Program-made: the position numbers and the translations under genes
Shown: piece by piece, positions 22,545 to 32,806 of the stretch
Layout: each line of letters begins with the position of its first letter
Position numbering within the stretch: position 1 is the first letter of the stretch
The notes under the pieces: generated by a model
Database searches by the model: none
The model's input: the letters and a program-made list of their open reading frames with translations, nothing else
Told to the model about the DNA's origin: nothing
Assembly (NCBI GenBank): GCA_041664345.1
Contig: JBAYKX010000007.1
Coordinates: forward strand, 68,760 to 132,759
Origin: GWE2-40-63 sp041664345
GTDB lineage: Bacteria > Bacteroidota > Bacteroidia > Bacteroidales > SZUA-534
Length of the DNA: 64,000 nucleotides
Reading direction: 5' to 3'

Positions 22545-22552
22545 TATCTTTG
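22545..22552 (+). promoter_or_regulatory. Bacteroidota-type promoter -7 box before the M23 gene
   Basis: TATCTTTG matches TAnnTTTG exactly, 19 bases before the ATG at 22572. A TTG element at 22520-22522 lies about 22 bases further upstream. The two probably form the promoter for the M23-dxr-rseP run. Confidence 0.55.
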
Positions 22553-22571
22553 CACGATTAAATAATTTTTG

Positions 22572-23441
22572 ATGGAAAAATTTGCCGGCCTTAAAAATTT
22601 TATTCAGAAAATGCAAGACCGCTATCGTTTGGTGATACTGAATGAAAGCACTTTAGAAGACGTTTGGTACACGGTTCTTACCCGGATGAATTTAATAGCA
22701 TGGATGGGTCTAATTGGAATTGTGCTGGTTTCTTTAGGAATTGTGCTGGTCTCATTTACTCCTTTACGGGAATACATTCCGGGTTATCCGGATGGAAATA
22801 TCCGCTGGCTTTACATGAAAAACACACTAATGGTTGATTCGCTCGAACATCAAATTAAAATGCGCGACAACTATATTGCCAACATTCAGAATATTCTAAA
22901 AGGGGAGGAAACATTGCCCCATTACAGAACTTCTGATTCTGTTAAGGCTCTCCGACCTATAAATAACAACGCTCAAAAATTCGATTCTGTTTTAGAAAAT
23001 CAGATTGTTGAGGAAGAGCGCTACAACGTGAAATCGAGTAATACCCCAGTTGAAAGGAGAATTGAGATTAATAAACTTCACTTTTATTGCCCGCTTAAAG
23101 GAGCACTTACCAATGAATTTAATGCAGCAGGAACCCATTATGGAATTGATATCGTATCGAACCTAAATGAACCCATTTTAAGCGTTCTGGATGGAACTGT
23201 TATATTTGCCGGTTGGACTTTGGAAGCTGGATATGTTATAGAAATTCAGCACCGCAACGATTTGATTTCGTTTTACAAACACAATAGCCAACTGCTTAAA
23301 GTAATTGGCGATAGAGTTCAGGCCGGAGAAGCGATTGCAATTATTGGTAATACCGGAGAATATACCACCGGACCTCACCTCCATTTTGAAATTTGGCATG
23401 GTGGTAAACCACTTAACCCCCGTGATTATATTGTTTTTTAA
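22572..23441 (+). CDS. Membrane-anchored M23-family (LytM) peptidase
   Basis: A 289-residue protein. One membrane segment lies near residues 38-58 (AWMGLIGIVLVSLGIVLVSF), followed by a linker and a C-terminal LytM domain. The zinc ligands are seen in GTHYGIDIV (His and Asp) and GPHLHFEIWHGG (HxH). It probably cleaves peptidoglycan cross-bridges on the periplasmic side, or acts as an activator. The ATG at 22572 is chosen over a TTG one codon before it. Its stop is 3 bases before the dxr start, so the two genes are co-transcribed. Confidence 0.85.
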   Translation: MEKFAGLKNFIQKMQDRYRLVILNESTLEDVWYTVLTRMNLIAWMGLIGIVLVSLGIVLVSFTPLREYIPGYPDGNIRWLYMKNTLMVDSLEHQIKMRDNYIANIQNILKGEETLPHYRTSDSVKALRPINNNAQKFDSVLENQIVEEERYNVKSSNTPVERRIEINKLHFYCPLKGALTNEFNAAGTHYGIDIVSNLNEPILSVLDGTVIFAGWTLEAGYVIEIQHRNDLISFYKHNSQLLKVIGDRVQAGEAIAIIGNTGEYTTGPHLHFEIWHGGKPLNPRDYIVF

Positions 23442-23444
23442 TAC

Positions 23445-24602
<1,158 letters not shown>

Positions 24603-24620
24603 AACAGAAATAAATAAAGA

Positions 24621-25949
24621 ATGGAAATAGTTATAAAAGTATCACAGTTATTGTTGAGCTTGTCTATCCTTGTGATTGTTCACGAATTTGGACATTTCTT
24701 TTTTGCAAAGCTTTTTAAAACGCGGGTTGAGAAATTTTACCTTTTCTTCGATCCCTGGTTTTCGTTATTCAAATTTAAAAAAGGTGATACCGAATACGGA
24801 ATTGGGTGGCTGCCATTGGGTGGTTATGTTAAAATTGCCGGAATGATTGATGAAAGTATGGATAAGGAGCAAATGAAACTGCCTCCAAAACCTGATGAAT
24901 TCCGCTCAAAAACCAAAGGACAACGATTATTGATAATGGTGGGTGGGGTTGTTTTTAACCTGCTTTTAGCCGTTCTTATTTATGCTGCGGTTTTAAAAAC
25001 CTGGGGAGAAGAATACCTTCCGGTGGAAAACATGAAATACGGCATTGTTTGCGATAGTGCAGCCTTGGATATTGGCCTGAAAAACGGAGATAAGCTAATT
25101 AGCATCGACCATAACACCATCGATAAATCGACCGGGATTGTTGCCTATATTCTATTGAATGAAGCCAAAACCATTCAAGTGGAGCGAAACGGTGAACCAA
25201 TAGAGGTAAACATCCCTACGGAATTGGTTCCCCGGCTTATTAAAGGGGAGCCGTTTATTATGCCCCGGTTTCCTTTTTATATTGCCGATTTTGCTAAAGA
25301 ATCGGCTGGAAAAGAGGTGGGCTTGCAAGTAGGCGATCAGATTTTAGGTATCGATACCATCCCAACCCTATATTTTGACCAGTTCAAAACAGCCATTAAG
25401 GATTTCAAAAACAAAAAAACCACCGTGACTTATGCCCGTGGAACCGATACCGTCACCACAGCAATAACAATCCCCGAAAGTGGTTTGCTTGGTGTAGCTC
25501 CGGAATTTATAAAGGTTTTTGAACTCAAAAAAATTGAATATAACTTTATAGAAGCCATTCCCGCAGGAATAAAAAAATCAATCAAGGTTGGACAGGATTA
25601 TTTGAAACAGTTTAAACTGCTTTTTAATCCTGATACAAAGGCTTACGAGTCCTTGGGCGGTTTTATATCCATTGGCAAAATCTTTCCTTCGGAATGGGAT
25701 TGGCAGTCGTTTTGGAACCTTACAGGATTTCTGAGCATTATGTTGGCTATACTTAATATTTTACCCATTCCAGCGTTGGATGGCGGCCACGTAATGTTTG
25801 TGTTATACGAAGTAGTAACACGTCGCAAACCGAGCGAAAAGTTTATGGAATATGCTCAAATGGTTGGCATTTTCTTGTTACTTGCCTTATTGCTCTTTGC
25901 AAACGGAAACGATATTTTTAAAGAAGTAACTAAGTTTTTACATAAGTAA
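24621..25949 (+). CDS. rseP: RIP site-2 zinc metalloprotease RseP
   Basis: A 442-residue membrane protease. The zinc site HEFGH is in the first membrane segment (residues 21-25), and the second active-site motif NILPIPALDGGHVMF is near residue 390. Two PDZ-like regions lie between (about 130-290). It cuts regulatory membrane proteins such as anti-sigma factors within the membrane. It starts 18 bases after dxr. A strong terminator follows at 26032-26066. Confidence 0.95.
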   Translation: MEIVIKVSQLLLSLSILVIVHEFGHFFFAKLFKTRVEKFYLFFDPWFSLFKFKKGDTEYGIGWLPLGGYVKIAGMIDESMDKEQMKLPPKPDEFRSKTKGQRLLIMVGGVVFNLLLAVLIYAAVLKTWGEEYLPVENMKYGIVCDSAALDIGLKNGDKLISIDHNTIDKSTGIVAYILLNEAKTIQVERNGEPIEVNIPTELVPRLIKGEPFIMPRFPFYIADFAKESAGKEVGLQVGDQILGIDTIPTLYFDQFKTAIKDFKNKKTTVTYARGTDTVTTAITIPESGLLGVAPEFIKVFELKKIEYNFIEAIPAGIKKSIKVGQDYLKQFKLLFNPDTKAYESLGGFISIGKIFPSEWDWQSFWNLTGFLSIMLAILNILPIPALDGGHVMFVLYEVVTRRKPSEKFMEYAQMVGIFLLLALLLFANGNDIFKEVTKFLHK

Positions 25950-26031
25950 AAAACAGGTCGTCGATTTATTGCATGCTGCTGGTTATAACTAGCAGTAATA
26001 CATCTCCTTTTAGTATATTGCATTAGAATTA

Positions 26032-26066
26032 AACGAACCATTGGCGCTGCCAATGGTTCGTTTTTT
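26032..26066 (+). terminator. Terminator after rseP
   Basis: Arms AACGAACCATTGGC (26032-26045) and GCCAATGGTTCGTT (26049-26062): a perfect 14-bp stem with a 3-base loop and a T-run. Confidence 0.9.
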
Positions 26067-26188
26067 ATTGGCATTATCTGAACGCTTCCGGCTTTCTGAT
26101 TTATTCTCTGTTTGATAGTTATCAATTATCTTATAAAAAATGAAGAAACGACTTGATAAAAAATTATCTTTGAAAAAACAGACTTCAG

Positions 26189-27715
26189 ATGCCACTTTTA
26201 AAAGGAATTGTTAATTGGTTAACGATAAAACGGATGAACGAAATTAATCTGTTTCGCGAATATCCGGGAAATGTGCAGCGCGATACCTTGATGCAACTAC
26301 TTGATGTTGCCCGCGACACTTGGTGGGGCACTCAATACGGGTTTGAAAACATTTCAAATTATAACACTTTTTGTAAACAAGTTCCTTTACAAGAATACGA
26401 TGATTTAAAATTCTATGTGGAGAAATTGAGGAATGGAGAAAAAAACCTGCTTTGGCCAGGTGAAATTCGATGGTTTGCCAAATCGAGCGGAACCACCAGT
26501 GATAAAAGCAAGTTTATTCCAGTAACCCAAGAAGCGCTCGACAATTGCCATTTCAGGGGTGGAAAAGATGTGATGTATTTTAACGAGAAGTTGTATCCTG
26601 ATAACAGAGTACTTAAAGGAAAAGGGCTCATTATTGGAGGAAGTCATAAAATAAACAATTTTAGCAATGAATCGTACTTTGGCGATTTATCAGCTATCTT
26701 GATAGAAAATTTTCCTTTTTATGCTGAGTTTTTACGCACCCCTAAAACATCCATTGCTTTAATGGAAAACTGGGAAGAGAAACTGGAGCAAATGGCTCAG
26801 GCAACCATTCCCGAAAACGTTACCAGTATTTCTGGCGTTCCTTCATGGACCTTGGTTTTACTGAAAAGAATACTCGAGATAACCGGTGCCAAAACCATTA
26901 TGGAAGTTTGGCCAAACTTGGAGCTTTTCATTCATGGCGGCGTAAGTTTTGACCCTTACAAATCACAATATCATCAGATAATAGGTAATCCCAACATGCA
27001 TTATCTGGAAACGTATAACGCCTCGGAGGGTTTTTTTGGAATTCAAGATGATCCGAACGACCCGGCGATGCTTTTAATGCTTGATTATGGTATTTTTTAT
27101 GAATTCATACCGGTTAATGAAATAGGGAATAAAAACCCCACCACGCTGCAAATTAATGAAGTACAACCCAATGTAAATTATGCCTTGGTAATTTCAACCA
27201 ATGCCGGATTGTGGCGTTACATTATTGGCGACACCATAAAGTTTACTCAGACCTTTCCTCATAAGTTTCTGATAACCGGCCGTACCCGTCATTTTATCAA
27301 TGCTTTTGGCGAGGAATTAATTGTTGACAATGCCGAAAAAGCACTGGGAATAGCTTGTCAGAAAACGGGTGCCGAAATTAATGAATACACGGCGGCACCA
27401 GTTTATATGGAAATTGGCAAACAAGGAGCCCATGAGTGGCTTATTGAATTTGAGAAAGAACCCGCTGATTTAGATTATTTTACCTACATACTCGACGATG
27501 CATTGAAAAACGTAAACTCCGATTATGAAGCCAAACGATTTAAGAGTTATAACTTAGATATGCCTCGCATTAAAAGCATCCCAAAAGGAACGTTCCACCT
27601 GTGGTTACAACAAAAAGGAAAATTAGGTGGCCAACATAAAATACCCCGTTTGGCCAACAACCGGGAGTTTATTGATGACATTTTAAACATGCTTCCAACA
27701 AAAATTAAGCTGTGA
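26189..27715 (+). CDS. GH3-family protein (acyl-adenylate-forming type)
   Basis: A 508-residue bacterial GH3-like protein, named after plant auxin-amino acid synthetases. The ATP-binding motif FAKSSGTTSDKSKFIPVT lies at about 90-107, with YNASEGFFG and LWRYIIGDTIKFT as the later adenylate-family motifs. It probably joins an acyl group to an amine, but the bacterial substrates are not known. It is preceded by TATCTTTG (26165-26172), an exact -7 box match, so it begins a transcript after the rseP terminator. The following gene overlaps its stop. Confidence 0.85.
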   Translation: MPLLKGIVNWLTIKRMNEINLFREYPGNVQRDTLMQLLDVARDTWWGTQYGFENISNYNTFCKQVPLQEYDDLKFYVEKLRNGEKNLLWPGEIRWFAKSSGTTSDKSKFIPVTQEALDNCHFRGGKDVMYFNEKLYPDNRVLKGKGLIIGGSHKINNFSNESYFGDLSAILIENFPFYAEFLRTPKTSIALMENWEEKLEQMAQATIPENVTSISGVPSWTLVLLKRILEITGAKTIMEVWPNLELFIHGGVSFDPYKSQYHQIIGNPNMHYLETYNASEGFFGIQDDPNDPAMLLMLDYGIFYEFIPVNEIGNKNPTTLQINEVQPNVNYALVISTNAGLWRYIIGDTIKFTQTFPHKFLITGRTRHFINAFGEELIVDNAEKALGIACQKTGAEINEYTAAPVYMEIGKQGAHEWLIEFEKEPADLDYFTYILDDALKNVNSDYEAKRFKSYNLDMPRIKSIPKGTFHLWLQQKGKLGGQHKIPRLANNREFIDDILNMLPTKIKL

Positions 27716-28494
27716 TTCAAAAAACAAGTTTATTAGTCCTATTCTTTCTTGGAATTGAATTTGTTCATAGCCAGACTTTGATTCTATCAACGGCTAAGTA
27801 TGATTTTTTGGGCACCGATGTTTACGGACAAATATATATGGTAAACGATGCCGAACTAATGAAACATGATGCTCAGGGTAATTTCAAACAAAAATACGTC
27901 AACAATCGCCTGGGAAATATTGGTGCTATCGATGCAACCAATCCATTAAAAATTCTTGTTTTTTATCGCGAAAGCAATGCTTTGGTTTTTTTAGATCACA
28001 ATTTAATCGAAATAACCGGTGGGTTGGATATCTATGAAATGGCTGGTTTTGAAGCTTCTTTGGCCTGCACCTCTTCCGATGGAGGATTTTGGCTGTGGAA
28101 TCCGGTGCAACAAACCGTGAACCATTTTACCGACCAACGGGTTTCCGACCGTCAAACCCAATGTCTGAGCGATTGGTTTACCGGCAACACCGTAACCGAG
28201 ATTTTGGAATGCGAACAAAAATTATTTGTTGTGGCCTCTCACAAAATCCTACTATTCGATTATTTTGGAACCTATCTCAATTCCTTAGCGTTGGAACAAG
28301 TTAAAAATTTGAGTATTACCAATCAAACTTTGGTTTGGCTCTCAGGCAATAAATTATTGACCTATCATTGGCAAAGCCATCAAACCGGGGAAATGCCATT
28401 ACCTGAAGGCAAATCACCCAAACAAGCATTCCTGGTTGGCAATAAAATGATTCTTGGATTAGAGTCAAGTATTGAAATTTATGATTTGAAATAG
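27712..28494 (+). CDS. Secreted beta-propeller-like protein, unknown
   Basis: A 260-residue protein with a signal peptide (MIQKTSLLVLFFLGIEFVHS, cleavage after about 20). The rest consists of short beta strands with repeating patterns (ILSTAKYDFLGTDVYGQIYM, NVQ-like blocks, LLFDYFGTYLNSLAL), suggesting a propeller. It starts at GTG 27712, which overlaps the GH3 stop codon by 4 bases, so coupling is likely. I do not recognise a named family; proteins of this kind are common beside GH3 in this phylum only by my impression. Confidence 0.65.
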   Translation: MIQKTSLLVLFFLGIEFVHSQTLILSTAKYDFLGTDVYGQIYMVNDAELMKHDAQGNFKQKYVNNRLGNIGAIDATNPLKILVFYRESNALVFLDHNLIEITGGLDIYEMAGFEASLACTSSDGGFWLWNPVQQTVNHFTDQRVSDRQTQCLSDWFTGNTVTEILECEQKLFVVASHKILLFDYFGTYLNSLALEQVKNLSITNQTLVWLSGNKLLTYHWQSHQTGEMPLPEGKSPKQAFLVGNKMILGLESSIEIYDLK

Positions 28495-28500
28495 CGGATC

Positions 28501-28518
28501 ACCGCCTCTTTAGGCGGT
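28501..28518. terminator. Short hairpin between the propeller and HAD genes
   Basis: ACCGCC (28501-28506) pairs with GGCGGT (28513-28518) around a 6-base loop. It is followed by TAATAATTG rather than a T-run, so it may be weak or act on mRNA stability. Confidence 0.4.
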
Positions 28519-28530
28519 AATAATTGTTTT

Positions 28531-29199
28531 ATGCTCTATAAAAAACCTCACTTTGAACTAATCCTATGGGACTGGAACGGAACCCTTCTCAATGACCAGA
28601 TTATTTGTATTGATGCCATGAACCGGCTGCTGGTGAAAAGGGGATTGCCATTGCTGACCGAAGAAAAATACCGACGTGTTTTTACTTTCCCGGTGAAAAC
28701 CTATTACGCCCAACTGGGTTTCGATTTCACCAAAGAACCTTTTGAAATACCGGCACTGGAATTTATGGAACAATACCACCGGCTTCTTCCTCAGGCCGGT
28801 TTGTTCCCCGATGCCATTCCGGTACTCCATAAACTCAAGGAATTAGGCTACCGGCAACTAATTCTATCGGCTATGGAGCAAGAGTCTTTGATTGCCGCAG
28901 TAAAAAACCTCCATGTTTTCGATTACTTTGAACAAATAGCAGGAATTCAGGACCAATATGCACATGGCAAGGTGAATCGGGCAAAAGAGTTGTTTTTACA
29001 AAAACAGATTTCGCCGCAAAACACGTTACTCATTGGCGACACCCTCCACGATGTGGAAGTCGCCAATGAACTTGGTTGCCAATGTTTGCTAGTGGCTACA
29101 GGTCATCAATCGGCGGAACGGTTGCAAATAAACGGTAACCCGGTGGTAAAAAATTTGCGGCAGGCGTTGGAATGGGTTATTAAATTTAAAAAATCCTAA
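28531..29199 (+). CDS. HAD-family phosphatase (phosphoglycolate phosphatase-like)
   Basis: A 222-residue HAD hydrolase. Motif I is LWDWNGTLLNDQ near residues 12-23, with Asp as nucleophile (DWNGT in place of the common DxDGT), motif II is LILSAME, the Lys of motif III is in HGKVNRAKEL, and motif IV is LLIGDTLHDVEVANELG. The helical cap (residues 20-90) is the type seen in phosphoglycolate phosphatases. The substrate is not certain. The stop codon is inside the terminator stem at 29192-29224. Confidence 0.85.
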   Translation: MLYKKPHFELILWDWNGTLLNDQIICIDAMNRLLVKRGLPLLTEEKYRRVFTFPVKTYYAQLGFDFTKEPFEIPALEFMEQYHRLLPQAGLFPDAIPVLHKLKELGYRQLILSAMEQESLIAAVKNLHVFDYFEQIAGIQDQYAHGKVNRAKELFLQKQISPQNTLLIGDTLHDVEVANELGCQCLLVATGHQSAERLQINGNPVVKNLRQALEWVIKFKKS

Positions 29200-29224
29200 C
29201 AGGTTTTAAAAACCTGTTAGGATT
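29192..29224. terminator. Bidirectional terminator between convergent genes
   Basis: AATCCTAACAGGTTTT (29192-29207) pairs with AACCTGTTAGGATT (29211-29224). The CCTAACAGGTT core is a palindrome often met in Bacteroidota genomes. It lies between the plus-strand HAD gene and the minus-strand beta-barrel gene. Confidence 0.8.
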
Positions 29225-29253
29225 GCATTCAAAAAAAATTACGAGGTAATTTC

Positions 29254-29856
29254 CTAAAACCGGTAACTTACCGATAGCATGGCTGAGGAGTTGGATAAAC
29301 CATAGCTAAAACCGGATCTTTTAATCACATCTACATTTGGGTCGTCAGGTGTTACTTTACTAACTGTTGTATAGTAGCTGAAATAGGGCATTACCTCTGC
29401 ACCTAACACGAGTTTATCATGAATTATGTAATTGAATCCAAAAACCAGATTAATTCCTGGCGTATAATTACTATTTTCCAAAATCCGATCATTATTCGCT
29501 ACCGTTTTATCATTATAATCATTTTTAGATTTAGAGTAGTGAAAAAATAAATCAGCTCCATATCGGAATTCAAAATTTTCTGCAATTAATTTTCTAAACT
29601 CTTTCCCTGCTTCTACATAAAATCCATTTTGGTGATTCCTACTTTCGCTACTGTCTTGTTTAGAGTTAGCCACATTACCCGAAATTGTCATTGTATTAAA
29701 CCTCCACATCGATTGATTGGTCCCTGTTTTATAGGTTATTCCAAAACTATCGAGGTTATTGAACACCAATCCAACCTCCCTTTGTTTGGTTGCTTCCTGA
29801 GCCATTACAAACACGGTTGCCGTTAAAAAACTAAATACTAAAAATGATTTTTTCAT
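29254..29856 (-). CDS. Outer-membrane beta-barrel-like protein, unknown
   Basis: A 200-residue protein with a signal peptide (MKKSFLVFSFLTATVFVMAQ). The mature part has alternating strand-like stretches (FRYGADLFFHYSKSKN, INLVFGFNYIIHD, LVLGAEVMPYFSYYT) and ends in an aromatic (SVSYRF), the usual signal of an outer-membrane barrel with about eight strands. No named family is recognised. It is a single gene with its own terminator. Confidence 0.7.
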   Translation of the reverse strand: MKKSFLVFSFLTATVFVMAQEATKQREVGLVFNNLDSFGITYKTGTNQSMWRFNTMTISGNVANSKQDSSESRNHQNGFYVEAGKEFRKLIAENFEFRYGADLFFHYSKSKNDYNDKTVANNDRILENSNYTPGINLVFGFNYIIHDKLVLGAEVMPYFSYYTTVSKVTPDDPNVDVIKRSGFSYGLSNSSAMLSVSYRF

Positions 29857-30160
29857 ACTAATTAAGTTTTTAAAATTTAAGAATTACAGTAAAAATTGGA
29901 CGTCCGGTTGCAAAAAAACAACTATCGTGCCATAATTATTTTTATGTTAACCGCATTATTGATTGTTTGAAATATAATTTCAATTCGGTACCTTTATACT
30001 ACCTCTAGTTTCGTAAATAGTTATAACTAGTTGGTTATTTAGTGATTAAAGGCATGGCGGAAATTTACTATACTCATTATTATTAGAGCCTGCACGAGGT
30101 AGGTAATAAAATGCGTTTTGTCTTACATCTCATTTCTCAAAATCTAACGTCTATTACTCC
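29857..30160. other. Intergenic gap without a gene
   Basis: About 300 AT-rich bases between divergent genes. I see no gene here. AGTTATAACT near 30019-30028 is a small palindrome, and TACCTTTATA-like sequence could be part of the MFS gene promoter. Nothing firmer can be supported. Confidence 0.5.
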
Positions 30161-31399
30161 ATGCAACACTTCATCAAAGACCTGCAATACTATAAATTCA
30201 GCCTGTACGGGTTTTTCAAAAACCTGCGGTTCTTTGAGCCATTCCTTATTTTGTATTTTTTAGATAAAGGAATGAGCTATACCCAAATTGGAATATTGTA
30301 TGCTGTGCGCGAAGTGGGTATCAATATTTTGGAAATACCCACCGGAATTATGGCAGATATTATTGGTCGCAAGCGCACCATGCTCATGGCTTTTTCATCG
30401 TACATTGTCTCCTTTGCTGTATTTTATCTGTTCAGTGGATTTTGGTTTTTTATATTAGCCATGGTCAGTTTCGCATTTGGGGAGTCGTTTCGGGGAGGAA
30501 CCCATAAGGCCATGATATTTACATATTTGAAATTAAACGGATGGGAAAACCAAAAAGTGGCCTACTATGGTCATACCCGTTCATGGTCGCAAATGGGTTC
30601 TGCCCTATCTTCGCTACTAGCCGCTGCCATCGTGCTTATATCGGGTAATTACCAGGCGGTATTCCTGCTCTCAATTTTGCCTTATATAGCCGATTTTATA
30701 TTAATCGCCACCTATCCCAAAGAGCTCGATGGAGAAATTCAAAACAATACGGATTCTGTTTCATCTAAACTTAGAGAAGTTTGGGCATCAATTAAAATGG
30801 CTTTTCGGCAGGTAACATTATTCCGGTTATTCGGCAATTTAGCCCTTTATGGAGGTTTGTTCAAAGCGTCAAAAGATTACCTTCAACCCATTCTGGTAAT
30901 GGCCGTTTTAGCTATTTCCTTGGCTCCCGGCGTATCGCCCGAAAATAAATCGACTGTTGCCATCGGTATTATTTACTTCATCATTTATTCTATCACAGCG
31001 GTAACTACCCGTAATTCCGGCAAAATTACTGCCTGGATTGGAACGCTGGGCCGCACAATAAATATAACCCTTGTTTTGGGGGCATTTATTTCAATTGCCG
31101 TTGGTTTGTTGGTAAAAAACCAGATTCCGGTAGTGGCAGCCATACTATTCCTGTTCCTTTATGTGATTGAAAACTTGAGGAAACCAGTGGGTATTTCAGC
31201 CGTAGCCGACACCCTTACTCCAAATATTCTCGCTACTGGTTTGTCCTCCCAATCGCTATTGGAATCGATAGCATCTGCCCTATTTGCCTTTTTATTAGGA
31301 ATATTGGCTGATAATGCCGGGCTGGGAGTAGCTTTTATTACGGCTGGAATCATAGTACTATTAATATTCCCGTGGATAAGAGTTAAGGCTCAGAAATAA
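30161..31399 (+). CDS. MFS transporter
   Basis: A 412-residue protein with 12 probable membrane segments. The MFS loop 2-3 signature is EIPTGIMADIIGRKRTMLMA (residues about 66-85). The start FEPFLILYFLDKGMSYTQIG is typical of drug or metabolite exporters. Substrate not known. The acidic and basic residues in early helices fit a proton-coupled mechanism. It is a single gene facing a palindrome-rich gap. Confidence 0.85.
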   Translation: MQHFIKDLQYYKFSLYGFFKNLRFFEPFLILYFLDKGMSYTQIGILYAVREVGINILEIPTGIMADIIGRKRTMLMAFSSYIVSFAVFYLFSGFWFFILAMVSFAFGESFRGGTHKAMIFTYLKLNGWENQKVAYYGHTRSWSQMGSALSSLLAAAIVLISGNYQAVFLLSILPYIADFILIATYPKELDGEIQNNTDSVSSKLREVWASIKMAFRQVTLFRLFGNLALYGGLFKASKDYLQPILVMAVLAISLAPGVSPENKSTVAIGIIYFIIYSITAVTTRNSGKITAWIGTLGRTINITLVLGAFISIAVGLLVKNQIPVVAAILFLFLYVIENLRKPVGISAVADTLTPNILATGLSSQSLLESIASALFAFLLGILADNAGLGVAFITAGIIVLLIFPWIRVKAQK

Positions 31400-31413
31400 A
31401 TTTTTGTTTTCTC

Positions 31414-31780
31414 AAGTCACGGGGTGACAAACAATAACGTTGTATTAAGTATTATTATTTTTCCAATTATTTGAATAGTCTTCAATTTCAGAATTCAGAA
31501 TTCGAAATTGTATGGAATCAGGCTGCAAGCCTGAAAAAACTCAGCCCGGTGCAGCGCACCGGGTATATTATTGGTAAATAATTATCGGCGCAAGCAGTTA
31601 TTCTAATTACGACTACAAACGGTTCATGCGCCGAAAACGGAAATTTTAAATAAATCAAGTAAATGAGAGCAATAGAATGAAACCGGCAAAAAATACTTTG
31701 GGCTTAAGTCAACAACATTAGCTTACTAAATGAAAATCGCTTGTTTATTTGGATTATTTTAATTTAAGTCACCCCGTGAC
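31414..31780. repeat. Palindrome-dense intergenic segment bounded by inverse hairpins
   Basis: Between the MFS and DUF2147 genes are about 500 bases without a gene. GTCACGGGGTGAC (31416-31428) recurs in reverse complement as GTCACCCCGTGAC (31768-31780), and each is itself a hairpin. Inside are TCAGGCT-GCA-AGCCTGA (31518-31534), CCCGGTGC-AGC-GCACCGGG (31545-31563) and the pair TCGGCGCA (31585-31592) with TGCGCCGA (31627-31634). It may be a small non-coding mobile element or a set of extragenic palindromes. Confidence 0.5.
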
Positions 31781-31901
31781 TATCAACACTTCAATATTTT
31801 TCTTATTTTGTGTGATGATTCGATAATTGGAATTCTAAAAAGAAGATACAATTAGCCGTAAAATCAAATAAATTAGGTACAAACCAATAAAGCGATTACA
31901 A

Positions 31902-32324
31902 ATGAAGAAGTGTTTTTTTGTTCTTGTTGCTGGAATAGCAATTTCTGTAGTAGGTTTTGCTCAATCAGGAGTTGAGGGTCGTTGGAAAACTATTGACGAT
32001 GAAACCGGTAAAATGAAATCAATTGTTGAAATCAGCGTTGTTAACGGTAAATTAACCGGGAAAATAGTGGAATTAAAGCCCGGAGAAGATCCAAATAAAC
32101 TTTGCACCGCTTGCACCGATTACCGCAAAGGGAAAAAATTAGTAGGTATGGAAATCATTAGCGGTCTTACCAAAGATGATGAAGAATGGAATGGTGACGA
32201 TGGAATTATGGATCCCGAAAATGGCAAATTCTACGATTGTACTTTATGGGTTGAAGAAGGTAAATTGCAAGTTCGCGGATACATTGGGTTTTTCTTCCGC
32301 ACCCAAACTTGGGTAAGACCTTAG
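31902..32324 (+). CDS. DUF2147 secreted protein
   Basis: A 140-residue protein with a signal peptide (MKKCFFVLVAGIAISVVGFA). The mature part follows DUF2147: EGRWKTIDDETGKMKSIVEI, CTACTDYRKGKKLVGMEIIS, then DGIMDPENGKFYDCTLWVEE and FFRTQTWVRP. The family forms a small beta-barrel, often periplasmic or outer-membrane associated, of unknown function. The stop overlaps that of the convergent IPExxxVDY gene. Confidence 0.9.
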   Translation: MKKCFFVLVAGIAISVVGFAQSGVEGRWKTIDDETGKMKSIVEISVVNGKLTGKIVELKPGEDPNKLCTACTDYRKGKKLVGMEIISGLTKDDEEWNGDDGIMDPENGKFYDCTLWVEEGKLQVRGYIGFFFRTQTWVRP

Positions 32325-32755
32325 AGGTCTTCGTCAAGCGTAAATATAAAGCGATCTTTTGATTTTAAGGAGCCTGGTTTCACTTCGAAAGCCAGGCTTA
32401 TTTCTTTTATGGCCTTTATTATATTTAAAATTTTTGATGCATTTTGCGATGCAGTATCAAATTTTAGCCAGTAATCGACCTGTTTTTGCTCTTCCACTAA
32501 AAGTCCATTTTTCCCCTTATTTTGAATTAATTCGAGATTAACCAACGGTTCTTGCTTAAAGTGCCTAAAAATAGAAAACTCCTGCACTTCCTGCTTTTTT
32601 GGATGATAAATCTGTAAGGTTTTATTTTCCTTAAACTCCAAATGAAGCGATTCATTCAGCAAATATCCTAAGCGGTATATTGGTTCCGAGGTAATAAGGG
32701 CAATAAGGGTAAAATCAGGGTTAGGTTGTAAAGTAATTTTTAGTACGTTGCTCAT
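32321..32755 (-). CDS. IPExxxVDY-family protein
   Basis: A 144-residue protein. The family's hallmark block appears as LLVEEQKQVDYWLKF near residues 86-100 (VEE in place of IPE). The family is known only from Bacteroidota and its function is not known. Its usual neighbour, rnc, lies directly upstream, and co-transcription with rnc is likely as only 51 bases separate them. Confidence 0.8.
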   Translation of the reverse strand: MSNVLKITLQPNPDFTLIALITSEPIYRLGYLLNESLHLEFKENKTLQIYHPKKQEVQEFSIFRHFKQEPLVNLELIQNKGKNGLLVEEQKQVDYWLKFDTASQNASKILNIIKAIKEISLAFEVKPGSLKSKDRFIFTLDEDL

Positions 32756-32806
32756 TTTTTGTGCGTTAAGAGCAATAAAAATACTAAATAACTGCTAACA
32801 AACTGC

